The notes below the pieces were generated by a model. It made no database searches, had not been told where the DNA came from, and worked only from the letters and a program-made list of their open reading frames with translations. A stretch of 64,000 nt of DNA from JAQWRV01 sp045564915. GTDB taxonomy: Bacteria; Pseudomonadota; Alphaproteobacteria; Rhodospirillales; Rhodospirillaceae. Made by a program: the position numbers and the translations under genes. Below are positions 53,290 to 61,985 of the stretch, piece after piece (positions within the stretch are counted from its first letter, which is position 1; each line of letters opens with the position of its first letter). The DNA lies in assembly GCA_045564915.1 (NCBI GenBank), contig JBJLGL010000014.1, forward strand, positions 77,436-141,435, given 5' to 3'.

Positions 53290-54276
53290 TTAGACACCCT
53301 CTTTGAATGGCTGGGGCTCCATTTCTCGCTCGTAGACCTCATAACTGGAAACATTTGGTTCCTTCCACTCAGTCGGCGCCATCAAGTAATCTGGATAATT
53401 TTCCTCTGTATAGTTCTTGATGTGCTGAGGCAGACCATCAATTCCTTCAGGCATGGAACGTGTCACTGTTTTATAGAACAAATGTCCTGGCCGCATGCCC
53501 ATGAGCATCCACGGTAGCCAGGGTGAAATACGTTGCCATGATCCAGAATTATGAACACGAGTGTTCTTGGGGTCCATTAATTCTGACAAGCGGGTATGTA
53601 ATTGTATGGCTTCTAGAACTTGAGTAATTTCACCATGGGACTCTCGGGGCCACTCTTCAGGTTTAAGGAGCGCCTCATGTGAAGTGTTCACGCCGAAGTC
53701 AACGACAGCATTGTCACCCATTAAGAGCCAGGGGAAGCGGAACGGATAGGTTACTTTAGTTGGCCCTACACCAAAAGAATATGTCGGGGCCCAAGTGGAA
53801 TTGACTACATCGTTGTGCACATGAAGAACCTTGACATTCTCATCCAATAACGGGTTATGCCATTCATCTATAACCTCACCTGTCTTGAGGTCAGTATAGT
53901 AGGCCACTTCCTTGTGAAGCTTCCTCCATGCATAATCATCAATCTGAAATGTTCTGGTCATGCCAAATCCTTCATAACCAAATAATGGTTCAAGGCGCCT
54001 ATCCGGACCCACATAAGCCAAAACATTTCCTTTGAAGTAACTGCAGGTTTCTACACCATCTCGTGTGTCTGACATGAGCTTACAGAACGCTAATGTATTG
54101 TGTTCTGCTCTCATCGGGTCAAATGCTCCGCCAAAATCCAGTTCTGTTGCAAAACCATTGGATTCAGCTTGCGCTGGTGAAAGTTTTAGGCTTGCGGCGG
54201 CTGCCGCCAAGCCTACACCAGCACCTAAAAGGTTGCGGCGATTAAGTAGGGCACGATCAACGGAGGAGACAAGCAT
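53290..54276 (-). CDS. DUF1838 family Tat-exported protein
   Basis: 328 residues. The N-terminus has a twin-arginine signal (LNRRNLLGAGVGLAAAAASL) cleaved near PAQA. The mature protein matches DUF1838: LAFCKLMSDTRDGVETCSYF, WHNPLLDENVKVLHVHNDVV and SGSWQRISPWLPWMLMG. Tat export suggests it folds, perhaps with a cofactor, before crossing the membrane. The function of the family is unknown. It is a single gene between hsp20 and a cyclic-nucleotide-binding protein. Confidence 0.9.
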   Translation of the reverse strand: MLVSSVDRALLNRRNLLGAGVGLAAAAASLKLSPAQAESNGFATELDFGGAFDPMRAEHNTLAFCKLMSDTRDGVETCSYFKGNVLAYVGPDRRLEPLFGYEGFGMTRTFQIDDYAWRKLHKEVAYYTDLKTGEVIDEWHNPLLDENVKVLHVHNDVVNSTWAPTYSFGVGPTKVTYPFRFPWLLMGDNAVVDFGVNTSHEALLKPEEWPRESHGEITQVLEAIQLHTRLSELMDPKNTRVHNSGSWQRISPWLPWMLMGMRPGHLFYKTVTRSMPEGIDGLPQHIKNYTEENYPDYLMAPTEWKEPNVSSYEVYEREMEPQPFKEGV

Positions 54277-54405
54277 AAGAGAAGCCTTTTCTAGAGATAC
54301 ATGTACATAAGGTATAAAGCATTTTGCGCCCTTAAACGGATGAAACTATTCTGTGCCATCGCGGCATCCACGAGTTGGACAGTTTCTGGCAGCCAAGTCC
54401 TCGGT

Positions 54406-55047
54406 TTATTCAGGAGGATTCTCTGGCGGCAAAACACTACTGCGCCTTTCTTTCCCACGATTGTTTTCGACAATCATACTCTGTAGGGACTTCACAATCT
54501 CGTTGAGCTCGCCCACCTTCATGGCGATATCAACAGGAAGCTCCGTTTTGTAACTTTGGCTCAAAAAATTGGTCAAGGTTTCACTATGACGCGATATCCC
54601 GTTCACTGAATCTACCAAGGTTCGTGGTTTAGGTTCGTAGGAATCGTGGACACTCCTTAGATTGGCCAAGAGCATTGTAACAAGCGCTTTAATAAATGGG
54701 TCAGACTTATTCATTTTCTCAGCCATGAGATCGACCGAAATCATGGTCAGAGTGCAATCTTCAAGCGTAAAGGCTGTTGCCATCCGAGGGCTTCCATCGA
54801 TCACGGCCATTTCACCAAAAAGCTCGCCTTTACCTAAAGTGGCCAGAGGAACTCTCTCCCCTTCGACCTCTCGATAAATTCCAACAGAGCCTGAATTAAC
54901 TATAAACGCAGCATCGCCTGGCTCACCCTGGCGGAATAACCTCACGCCCTTGGGATAGTTCACCACTTCAATTGCTTGGTCGTCGAAAGATTGAACCACT
55001 AACCTAAAACCTGTCTTATGGGCACGATTGGGATTTGAGTTTAGCAC
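54406..55047 (-). CDS. Cyclic-nucleotide-binding domain protein
   Basis: 213 residues. A cNMP-binding beta-roll runs from about 25 to 140: GVRLFRQGEPGDAAFIVNSG, then the phosphate-binding cassette GELFGEMAVIDGSPRMATAF with the Glu and Arg that contact cyclic nucleotide. No helix-turn-helix follows; the C-terminal part is helical (TNFLSQSYKTELPVDIAMKV) and may be a dimer or partner interface. So it is a sensor without DNA-binding domain rather than a Crp-type regulator. It is divergent from dctQ. Confidence 0.88.
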   Translation of the reverse strand: MLNSNPNRAHKTGFRLVVQSFDDQAIEVVNYPKGVRLFRQGEPGDAAFIVNSGSVGIYREVEGERVPLATLGKGELFGEMAVIDGSPRMATAFTLEDCTLTMISVDLMAEKMNKSDPFIKALVTMLLANLRSVHDSYEPKPRTLVDSVNGISRHSETLTNFLSQSYKTELPVDIAMKVGELNEIVKSLQSMIVENNRGKERRSSVLPPENPPE

Positions 55048-55182
55048 CTCTCTATCCCATTCTTATTATTCTAGACAGGATCTAGGTCAAGACAAAGGTT
55101 AATACAAGGCTTGCCGCCCATAATTAGCCCTAATCTGGTCATCACTAGATTGTTCTGAAAAATACTTGGAAAGGATTTTCCG

Positions 55183-55749
55183 TTGGTCACACTACTCGAA
55201 TCATTTGTGGAACTTTCCGACACAATCAATGAATGGGTTGGTCGTTCTGTCGCATGGCTAACATTAGGCTGTGTTTTCACGTGTTTCCTTGTGGTTGTGT
55301 TGCGGTACGGCTTCTCGGTTGGTTTTCCATGGCTGCAAGAATTTTATGTTTGGCAGCATGCCATCGTTTTTATGGCTGGGGCTGGATTTACGTTCTTACA
55401 TCGCGGGCATGTCAATGTGGATATTGCTTACACGCGGTTTTCACCTCGCACCAAAGCCGTGGTTGATATCATGGGAACTCTCATTTTCCTTCTGCCTTGG
55501 ATGGCTGTTCTGGCATGGACCTCCTCGCAGTTTATCCTCAGTTCATGGCATATTCTTGAACCATCGTCCCAAGCGGACGGCATGCCAGGTCTATTTATCC
55601 TCAAAACTATGATTTGGATTTTTTGCGGACTATTGACGCTCCAGGGCCTGGCACTTATTGCCCGCCGAATCCTCTTCTTGTCGGGACAGAAAACCTATTC
55701 TCCCGACAACGAAAGCCTAGCGCTGCGCGACGACAAAGGGGACACCTGA
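55183..55749 (+). CDS. dctQ: TRAP transporter small permease (DctQ type)
   Basis: 188 residues from a TTG with AAGGA upstream. Four hydrophobic helices are visible, with the family pattern WLTLGCVFTCFLVVVLRYGF, FPWLQEFYVWQHAIVFMAGA and RGHVNVDIAYTRFSPRTKAV. DctQ scaffolds the DctM permease in Na+-driven uptake of organic acids. The stop overlaps the dctM start (TGATG). Confidence 0.9.
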   Translation: MVTLLESFVELSDTINEWVGRSVAWLTLGCVFTCFLVVVLRYGFSVGFPWLQEFYVWQHAIVFMAGAGFTFLHRGHVNVDIAYTRFSPRTKAVVDIMGTLIFLLPWMAVLAWTSSQFILSSWHILEPSSQADGMPGLFILKTMIWIFCGLLTLQGLALIARRILFLSGQKTYSPDNESLALRDDKGDT

Positions 55750-57278
55750 TGGGTGAATTACTCGCCGCCCTAATGTTCCTTGTTACGATTCTTGTTGTGC
55801 TGGCTGGCTATCCAGTGGCTTTTACTCTGGCAGGCACAGCCCTGGGCTTCAGTTTTCTGGGCATCATCTTTGGTCTATTCGACCCCGACCTTCTTTCAGC
55901 GATGGCCGTCAGATACTTCGGCACAATGACAAATGAAGTTTTGGTGGCGGTGCCATTGTTCGTCTTCATGGGCGTAATGCTCGAACGGTCTAAGATTGCC
56001 GAACAGCTTTTAACCACCATGGGTGAACTGTTCGGTGCCATGCGGGGCGGGCTCGGTATGTCGGTTATTTTGGTCGGTGCATTACTTGCCGCCTCTACCG
56101 GTATTGTTGGTGCGACCGTAGTAACGATGGGACTCTTGAGTTTGCCGGTGATGAAGCGCGCTGGTTATGACCCCAAGCTAGCCACCGGCACAATTTGTGC
56201 TTCAGGGACACTGGGCCAGATTATTCCACCTTCAACCGTTCTGATCTTCATGGGCGATATTCTGCAGGGTGCAAATCAATCCGCTCAGCTGGAGATGGGA
56301 AATTTTTCCCCCGAGCCAATGTCCGTTGGCCAGTTATTTGCTGGTGCAATGCTACCAGGCCTTTTATTGGTAATACTATATATTCTTTGGATCGGTATTC
56401 GTGCGATCTTCGACCCTAAATCCTGCCCCCCTTTGGAACTCTCGAGGCACCAACGGGCTAGCTTGCCGCGCCGGGTTCTCGTTGCCCTTTTGCCTCCATT
56501 AGCTCTCATTTTAGCCGTCCTTGGTTCGATCCTAAGTGGCATTGCTACCCCAACGGAATCCGCCGCAGTAGGGGCTGTTGGCTCAATTCTTCTAGCTGCG
56601 GTGCAAGGGCAGCTCAATCTATCAACACTCAGAGGAGTGATGCGAACCACCATGATGATCAATTCAATGGTATTCGTCATTCTCTTAGGTGCGTCAGTTT
56701 TCAGCCTTGTGTTTCGTGGTCTAGGCGGAGAAGAACTGGTGTATGGCATTCTCGCCGATATGCCTGGGGGAAAGACCGGTGCCATTTTAATCGTGATGTT
56801 AGTGATTTTTGTTTTGGGATTCTTTCTGGATACATTTGAAATCATCTTTATCACCGTACCTATTGCCGCACCTGTTCTCATTAGATTGGGGGTTGATCCG
56901 ATTTGGTTGGGCGTTCTCATCGGCATGAATTTGCAAACAAGTTTCTTAACTCCGCCGTTCGGCTTTGCCCTTTTCTATTTAAGAGGCGTTGCGGACAAAA
57001 CTATCAAAACTCTCGATATTTATCGTGGAGCGGTTCCATTTGTCAGTTTACAAATCATGGGTATTGCCGCGTTGTGGTGGTTTCCCAGTCTGGCAACTTG
57101 GTTGCCTGACATTCTCTTTACTAGCAATGCCATTGCATTGCCTGCTGAACTACCAGCCTCCTTGACACCGCCTCCCAGTGCGGAGTTTGTAGACTCTTTT
57201 GATAACCTATTTGATAGCTCAGACCGATCTGCACCAACACCGCCCGTCGACCAATTTAGAAACCTAATCCCACAGTAG
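55749..57278 (+). CDS. dctM: TRAP transporter large permease (DctM type)
   Basis: 509 residues from the ATG overlapping the dctQ stop. About 12 hydrophobic helices carry the DctM motifs: VAVPLFVFMGVMLERS, GALLAASTGIVGATVVTMGL, GTICASGTLGQIIPPSTVL and GIATPTESAAVGAVG. A C-terminal extension of about 45 Pro/Ser/Asp-rich residues (ASLTPPPSAEF to the end) is unusual and probably cytoplasmic or periplasmic tail. The matching binding protein lies convergently at 57486. Confidence 0.93.
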   Translation: MGELLAALMFLVTILVVLAGYPVAFTLAGTALGFSFLGIIFGLFDPDLLSAMAVRYFGTMTNEVLVAVPLFVFMGVMLERSKIAEQLLTTMGELFGAMRGGLGMSVILVGALLAASTGIVGATVVTMGLLSLPVMKRAGYDPKLATGTICASGTLGQIIPPSTVLIFMGDILQGANQSAQLEMGNFSPEPMSVGQLFAGAMLPGLLLVILYILWIGIRAIFDPKSCPPLELSRHQRASLPRRVLVALLPPLALILAVLGSILSGIATPTESAAVGAVGSILLAAVQGQLNLSTLRGVMRTTMMINSMVFVILLGASVFSLVFRGLGGEELVYGILADMPGGKTGAILIVMLVIFVLGFFLDTFEIIFITVPIAAPVLIRLGVDPIWLGVLIGMNLQTSFLTPPFGFALFYLRGVADKTIKTLDIYRGAVPFVSLQIMGIAALWWFPSLATWLPDILFTSNAIALPAELPASLTPPPSAEFVDSFDNLFDSSDRSAPTPPVDQFRNLIPQ

Positions 57279-57485
57279 AAATAAAGTAATTTATTGTCGA
57301 CGCATGCCCTACCAGAACAAGGTCCGTTTGCGCTTTGTTGAATTGGAAAGTTAACTGTTTTGAAATAGCTGACGAAAAAATCAACCGGATTGCAAAGTTT
57401 ATAATTTATCTAAATGAAATATGAGGCGTTCTTACGAATGGGGCTGATCTGAGGTTCTTCGCAGCAAAAACTTTTGTTGTGTAAA

Positions 57486-58589
57486 TTAGGCTTCCAGCCC
57501 AAATTCAAAAGGTAGTCGCCTGGCATTGATAAATGCTTGTTCGCCGATCCGAGTCCACGGGAGTATGTCTCTTCGAAATGAAAGAAAATCCTCGATAATA
57601 CGGCACACTATCGGCGTCCCCTCTTCATAGATTTCATTTAGAACCTCGTTAGCCGCCTTTCCGGATGCCAGAAGAACCTCTTCAGGTAATGCCTTAATTC
57701 TGACTCCATGTTGTTCAATCAGAGTCCGCAAAGCGGGCCCGGACCGCGCATTATACTCTGCCAACATGTCTTGATTAGCCGCATCAGCTGAAGCTTTGAT
57801 GATAGCCTGTAATTCCCTAGTTAAGGACTGCCATGCCTCTTCGTTAATAGTAAGTTGCAGAGCCGCGCCAGGTTCGTGATATCCATAGGAATAGTAATAT
57901 TTGCAAACTTGATAGAACCCGAGTGACAAATCATTATATGGGCCAACCCACTCTGCCCCATCGATGGCACCTGACTGCAGGGCCGGAAAAATTTCACCGC
58001 CCGGAAGCACAACGGGGATTGCCCCCAGCTTTTTTAAAATCTTGCCTTGGTTTCCCGGTGCTCTGAATTTCAGTCCCTTAAAGTCGTCAATGGACTGTAT
58101 CTCTTTACGAAACCAGCCTAGCATCTGCGTGCCCGTGTTGCCCGCAAGAAACCCTCGAATGCCGAATGGCGCATACATCTCATCCCACAATGACTGCCCA
58201 TTGCCATAACTCACCCAAGCTTCAATCTCGTTTGCTGTGAAACCCCACGGAAAAGCGGTATAAAACGCGCAACCCTCGGATTTACCTAGGTGATAATAAG
58301 AGGCATCATGACCGAGTTGTGCTGTACCTTCCGCGACAGCATCAAACACACCGAGTGGCGGTACCAACTCACCGGCAGAGAAGACTTTGATGGAAATTCT
58401 CCCCCCTGTCAGGGTGGTGATACGTTCTGCCAGCCGTTCCGCACCTGTGCCCAGCCCAGGCAGACCTTTAGGCCAGCTGGTTACCATCCGCCACTCCTGC
58501 AGGCCTTTGGAAATAGCTGGGGCGGACAACGAAGACGCGGCCGCAGTACTTCCAGCTGCTGCGGTCTTGATGAAAGAGCGCCGCTTCAC
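57486..58589 (-). CDS. dctP: TRAP transporter substrate-binding protein (DctP family)
   Basis: About 367 residues from a GTG at 58589, which gives a Tat signal (VKRRSFIKTAAAGS) and avoids overlapping korB; a longer frame to 58697 would overlap korB. Typical DctP features follow: WRMVTSWPKGLPGLGTGAER, GRISIKVFSAGELVPPLGVF, LKFRAPGNQGKILKKLGAIP and the ligand-loop GAEWVGPYNDLSLGFYQV. The last pattern matches 2-keto acid or mannitol/chloroaromatic-type binders, so an organic acid is likely. It is downstream of korB and convergent with dctQM. Confidence 0.92.
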   Translation of the reverse strand: MKRRSFIKTAAAGSTAAASSLSAPAISKGLQEWRMVTSWPKGLPGLGTGAERLAERITTLTGGRISIKVFSAGELVPPLGVFDAVAEGTAQLGHDASYYHLGKSEGCAFYTAFPWGFTANEIEAWVSYGNGQSLWDEMYAPFGIRGFLAGNTGTQMLGWFRKEIQSIDDFKGLKFRAPGNQGKILKKLGAIPVVLPGGEIFPALQSGAIDGAEWVGPYNDLSLGFYQVCKYYYSYGYHEPGAALQLTINEEAWQSLTRELQAIIKASADAANQDMLAEYNARSGPALRTLIEQHGVRIKALPEEVLLASGKAANEVLNEIYEEGTPIVCRIIEDFLSFRRDILPWTRIGEQAFINARRLPFEFGLEA

Positions 58590-58596
58590 GTCAAGT

Positions 58597-59619
58597 CTAC
58601 GAAACTGTCCAGGTATTGCCCGAACGCAATAATACATCCATATCGCCAGCACCTTTTGCGACAGCGGAGTCAACTTGATCCTGCACTTCCCGCTCATAAG
58701 AAGGTGCGGGGTCGCAATAGATTACACCAAGAACAACCGGAAACTCCGGTGGCTTCATAGCGACGAGAAGACTGGCCAACACGCGATTGGTTTCATCATG
58801 GACGAGAAGTTCATCTTCAGTAATTCCATTTTCACCAATCTTCACCGCCTCAAGTTCAAATGTCCCAGGCTTGATGCGGATACCCCTATTACCATCTGCG
58901 CCATAAATCATTTTCTCGCCGTGTTTAACATGAAGTTGAGTTTCTTTGGCAATCGCCTTTTCTGTAAAGTGCGCGAACGCATCATCATTAAAAACGATAC
59001 AGTTCTGAATAATTTCAACGAACGATGCGCCTGTGTGTTCGCGTGCTCTTGCAAAGATACCACCAAGTTCTTTTGCTTGAATGTCAATACCACGAGCAAT
59101 AAAGCGTGCATTGCAGCCCAGTGCAAATGTACATGCATCAACAGGTGCATCGATAGAGCCTTGGGGGGTTGATGGTGATTTCTGACCAACTTGAGACGTT
59201 GGAGAATACTGCCCCTTAGTCAAGCCGTAGATTTCATTATTAAAAAGTAAGAACTGGACATCTACGTTGCGGCGCAAGATATGTAATAGGTGGTTTCCCC
59301 CAATTGACATAGCATCACCGTCACCTGAGACAACCCAAACGTCAAGATCGGGGTTAGCAAGTTTTACGCCAGAGGCAACAGCTGGGGCGCGGCCGTGAAT
59401 GGTGTGGAATCCATAAGTCTCCATATAATACGGAAATCGAGCAGCGCACCCAATGCCGGACACAAAAACCGTTTTGTCAGGCTGGGCCCCCATTTTTGCC
59501 AGGGCCATCTGAACCGCCTTTAGAATGGCATAGTCACCACATCCGGGACACCAGCGGACCTCTTGGTCTGACGCAAAATCTTTGGCCTTTAGTTTCGACG
59601 GCTCAACTTGAACGTTCAT
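58597..59619 (-). CDS. korB: 2-oxoglutarate:ferredoxin oxidoreductase beta subunit
   Basis: 340 residues. The N-terminal Cys ligands and ThDP region are present: VRWCPGCGDYAILKAVQMAL, FVSGIGCAARFPYYMETYGF, and VVSGDGDAMSIGGNHLLHIL with the ThDP GDG motif and NNEIYGLTKGQYSPTS. A third Cys in QNCIVFND is typical. It makes succinyl-CoA from 2-oxoglutarate with ferredoxin reduction. It follows korA by 40 bases. No ferredoxin gene is adjacent. Confidence 0.93.
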   Translation of the reverse strand: MNVQVEPSKLKAKDFASDQEVRWCPGCGDYAILKAVQMALAKMGAQPDKTVFVSGIGCAARFPYYMETYGFHTIHGRAPAVASGVKLANPDLDVWVVSGDGDAMSIGGNHLLHILRRNVDVQFLLFNNEIYGLTKGQYSPTSQVGQKSPSTPQGSIDAPVDACTFALGCNARFIARGIDIQAKELGGIFARAREHTGASFVEIIQNCIVFNDDAFAHFTEKAIAKETQLHVKHGEKMIYGADGNRGIRIKPGTFELEAVKIGENGITEDELLVHDETNRVLASLLVAMKPPEFPVVLGVIYCDPAPSYEREVQDQVDSAVAKGAGDMDVLLRSGNTWTVS

Positions 59620-59659
59620 ATCTGTCCTTACGAAACCATTAAAGGTTCCAGTTCTAATC

Positions 59660-61546
59660 CTATTTATCCAAACGCATACGAATGGCTTGTTGAATTTCCG
59701 TAATGGTTAGAGGCTGACCTGTAACCTTCAGATGCCCTTCAATTGGTCGTCCGCATTGGCTGCGCAAGAAAGTCAACATCTGCCCGTTATTCATTTCTGC
59801 AACAAGTACATTGTCGAAGTCATGCAACAGTTCAATTAGGTTAGCCGGAAGAGGCCAGATGTGCCGTATGTGAATATGGGAAACATCATAACCTTCTGCA
59901 AGCATACGAGTGACGGCCCTGTTAATAGGCCCGTAGGTCGAACCCCAGCCAACAACAGCAAGGCTGCCTTTGTTTTCACCCGCCTCAACTGTTTGCGCTG
60001 GAATATCCTTTGCAATGCCATCAATCTTGGCAAAACGAAGATCTGTCATGCGCTGATGGTTAGAGGGCTCGTAGGAAATATTGCCTGACCCATCTGCTTT
60101 TTCGATGCCCCCGATGCGATGCATAAGGCCTGGTGTGCCCGGTTTGACCCAGGGACGCGCCAATGTTTCTGCATCTCTTGAAAATGGCTGGAAGTCATCA
60201 GGATCAGTGCGGTGGGTAACGGGGAAGGGCTCGTAATCTGCCATTGATGGAATACGCCAAGGTTCGGCAGCATTAGCTATATAGCCGTCAGATAACAAAA
60301 ATACTGGCGTCATGTATTTCGTGGCAAGGCGGACTGCTTCAATAGCCGTTTCAAAGCAATCGCCGGGGGATTTTGCCGAAAGAACCGGCATGGGGGCGTC
60401 CGCATTACGGCCCCAGACGGCGAGAAACAAATCTGACTGTTCTGTTTTTGTTGGTAAGCCGGTTGAGGGCCCAGCACGCTGCGTATCAACTATAATTAGG
60501 GGTAGCTCTGTAGAGATTGCTAGACCTATGGCTTCGGTCTTTAGTGCAACGCCTGGGCCAGAGCTTGCCGTGATACCCATCTTACCCGCATAAGAAGCAC
60601 CAATAGCAGAACAAGCCGCTGCAATCTCATCTTCTGCCTGAAAAGTTGTCACCCCAAAGTTTCTCATGCGAGAAAGAATGTGAAGAATAGGAGACGACGG
60701 GGTGATTGGGTACGAGCAAAAAGTCATATCAATGTTGGCTAGCTTGCAGCCAGCCACTAAACCCCAGGACAGCGCCTCAGCCCCACTGACCAGCCTATAT
60801 TCGCCCGGTTCAAACTCCACTGCGCCCATTTGCGTTCGCGCGATATCGCCAGAGATTTCAGCCGTCTCACCATAAGCATGGCCAGCCTTTAGAGCCGCAA
60901 CATTGGCTTGAGCGATAGGTGATTCTGCACCGAATTTATTAATGATAAAATTCTCAGTCGCCTCAAGCCCTCGGCCATACATCCAACTAACCAGCCCTAA
61001 AGTCCACAAGTTCTTTGCGCGAAGGGCTTCCTTCTGCGTCACATCAAAGCGCTTTGTCGACTCAAGGGTTAAAGCAGAGATATCAATTTCAATCTTACGA
61101 TATTCTTTGAGCGTGCCATCCTCACGAGGATCAACCTCAAAGCCTGCCTTTTTAAGATTACGCTCCCCAAAACTACCGGTGTCCAAAATGATTAGACCCC
61201 CTTTGAGGACTTGCTGGTAGTTCACTTTCAACGCAGCAGGGTTGAGTGCCACCAAAACATCTGGTGCATCACCAGAAGTTTTAATGCGGCGAGAACCAAA
61301 TTTTATTTGGAATGCCGATACTCCATAGGTCGTGCCGGTTGGGGCCCTAATTTCCGCAGGAAAGTCTGGAAAGGTCGCCAGAGAATTATGGTCTAATGCA
61401 GTGGCTTGCGAAAATTGCCCGCCAAGCAGCTGAACACCATCGCCAGAATCCCCGGCAAATCGAACAACAACGGAATCTGAATCCGCCTCTGACAGAGACG
61501 TCTCATCTGAGGACTCCTCTTTGGACGGATCGGTCTGCAAGTTCAT
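59660..61546 (-). CDS. korA: 2-oxoglutarate:ferredoxin oxidoreductase alpha subunit (gamma-alpha fusion)
   Basis: 628 residues. The first 190 residues are the fused gamma domain (VVVRFAGDSGDGVQLLGGQF, FPDFPAEIRAPTGTTYGVSA). The alpha part follows: CSYPITPSSPILHILSRM, EDEIAAACSAIGASYAGKMG, and TSSGPGVALKTEAIGLAIST. The fused form is that of aerobic 2-oxoacid:acceptor oxidoreductases. A Ser/Glu-rich leader of about 25 residues precedes the domain. Together with sucAB-lpd in the same window, it gives two routes for the same TCA step. Confidence 0.94.
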   Translation of the reverse strand: MNLQTDPSKEESSDETSLSEADSDSVVVRFAGDSGDGVQLLGGQFSQATALDHNSLATFPDFPAEIRAPTGTTYGVSAFQIKFGSRRIKTSGDAPDVLVALNPAALKVNYQQVLKGGLIILDTGSFGERNLKKAGFEVDPREDGTLKEYRKIEIDISALTLESTKRFDVTQKEALRAKNLWTLGLVSWMYGRGLEATENFIINKFGAESPIAQANVAALKAGHAYGETAEISGDIARTQMGAVEFEPGEYRLVSGAEALSWGLVAGCKLANIDMTFCSYPITPSSPILHILSRMRNFGVTTFQAEDEIAAACSAIGASYAGKMGITASSGPGVALKTEAIGLAISTELPLIIVDTQRAGPSTGLPTKTEQSDLFLAVWGRNADAPMPVLSAKSPGDCFETAIEAVRLATKYMTPVFLLSDGYIANAAEPWRIPSMADYEPFPVTHRTDPDDFQPFSRDAETLARPWVKPGTPGLMHRIGGIEKADGSGNISYEPSNHQRMTDLRFAKIDGIAKDIPAQTVEAGENKGSLAVVGWGSTYGPINRAVTRMLAEGYDVSHIHIRHIWPLPANLIELLHDFDNVLVAEMNNGQMLTFLRSQCGRPIEGHLKVTGQPLTITEIQQAIRMRLDK

Positions 61547-61985
61547 TCGTGGAGCCCTCTCAGACTTGCGGGCCCCACGTAGAGGGACCCGACGATATTA
61601 AAGTACTTCATTTATAGGGTTTTTTTTATCGCAAAAATACAGAAAACGGTACCCAGCCGACTAACGAAAGGCGTGTTTTATAGCTATGGCACATCATTTA
61701 ACAAGGTCAACAGGCTGCTTTCTTATATGTCATAATTAGAAGGAAAAGTCCGCCCACTAAATATCATTAAGCTGGGCCGGGCTATCGGGGCACACAGCTG
61801 GTAGATATTTAGTTGATAGCAACTGATTAGTTGAAACTCTAAATTGAGACTTTCTTGAGCATCCACCTGACTTTCCGCGCTCCAGATTAGCAGGAATAAC
61901 GTGGGTTTCTTAGCTATAGTTACATTACACCAACCAACGGCCGGCATGTAAGTGGAAAGAAAGACAAATAACCCTTTAGTCATGC
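61547..61985. other. Intergenic region upstream of korA
   Basis: About 440 bases between the TPR gene stop and korA. It has a run of eight T at 61619-61626 and otherwise AT-rich sequence, likely containing the korA promoter. A small minus-strand frame at 61723-61989 overlaps the TPR gene by 4 bases but has no convincing features. Confidence 0.4.

Noticed and set aside
53043..53306. 87-residue plus-strand frame over the hsp20 promoter region
   Set aside because: It runs antisense across the promoter and leader of hsp20 and has no domain.
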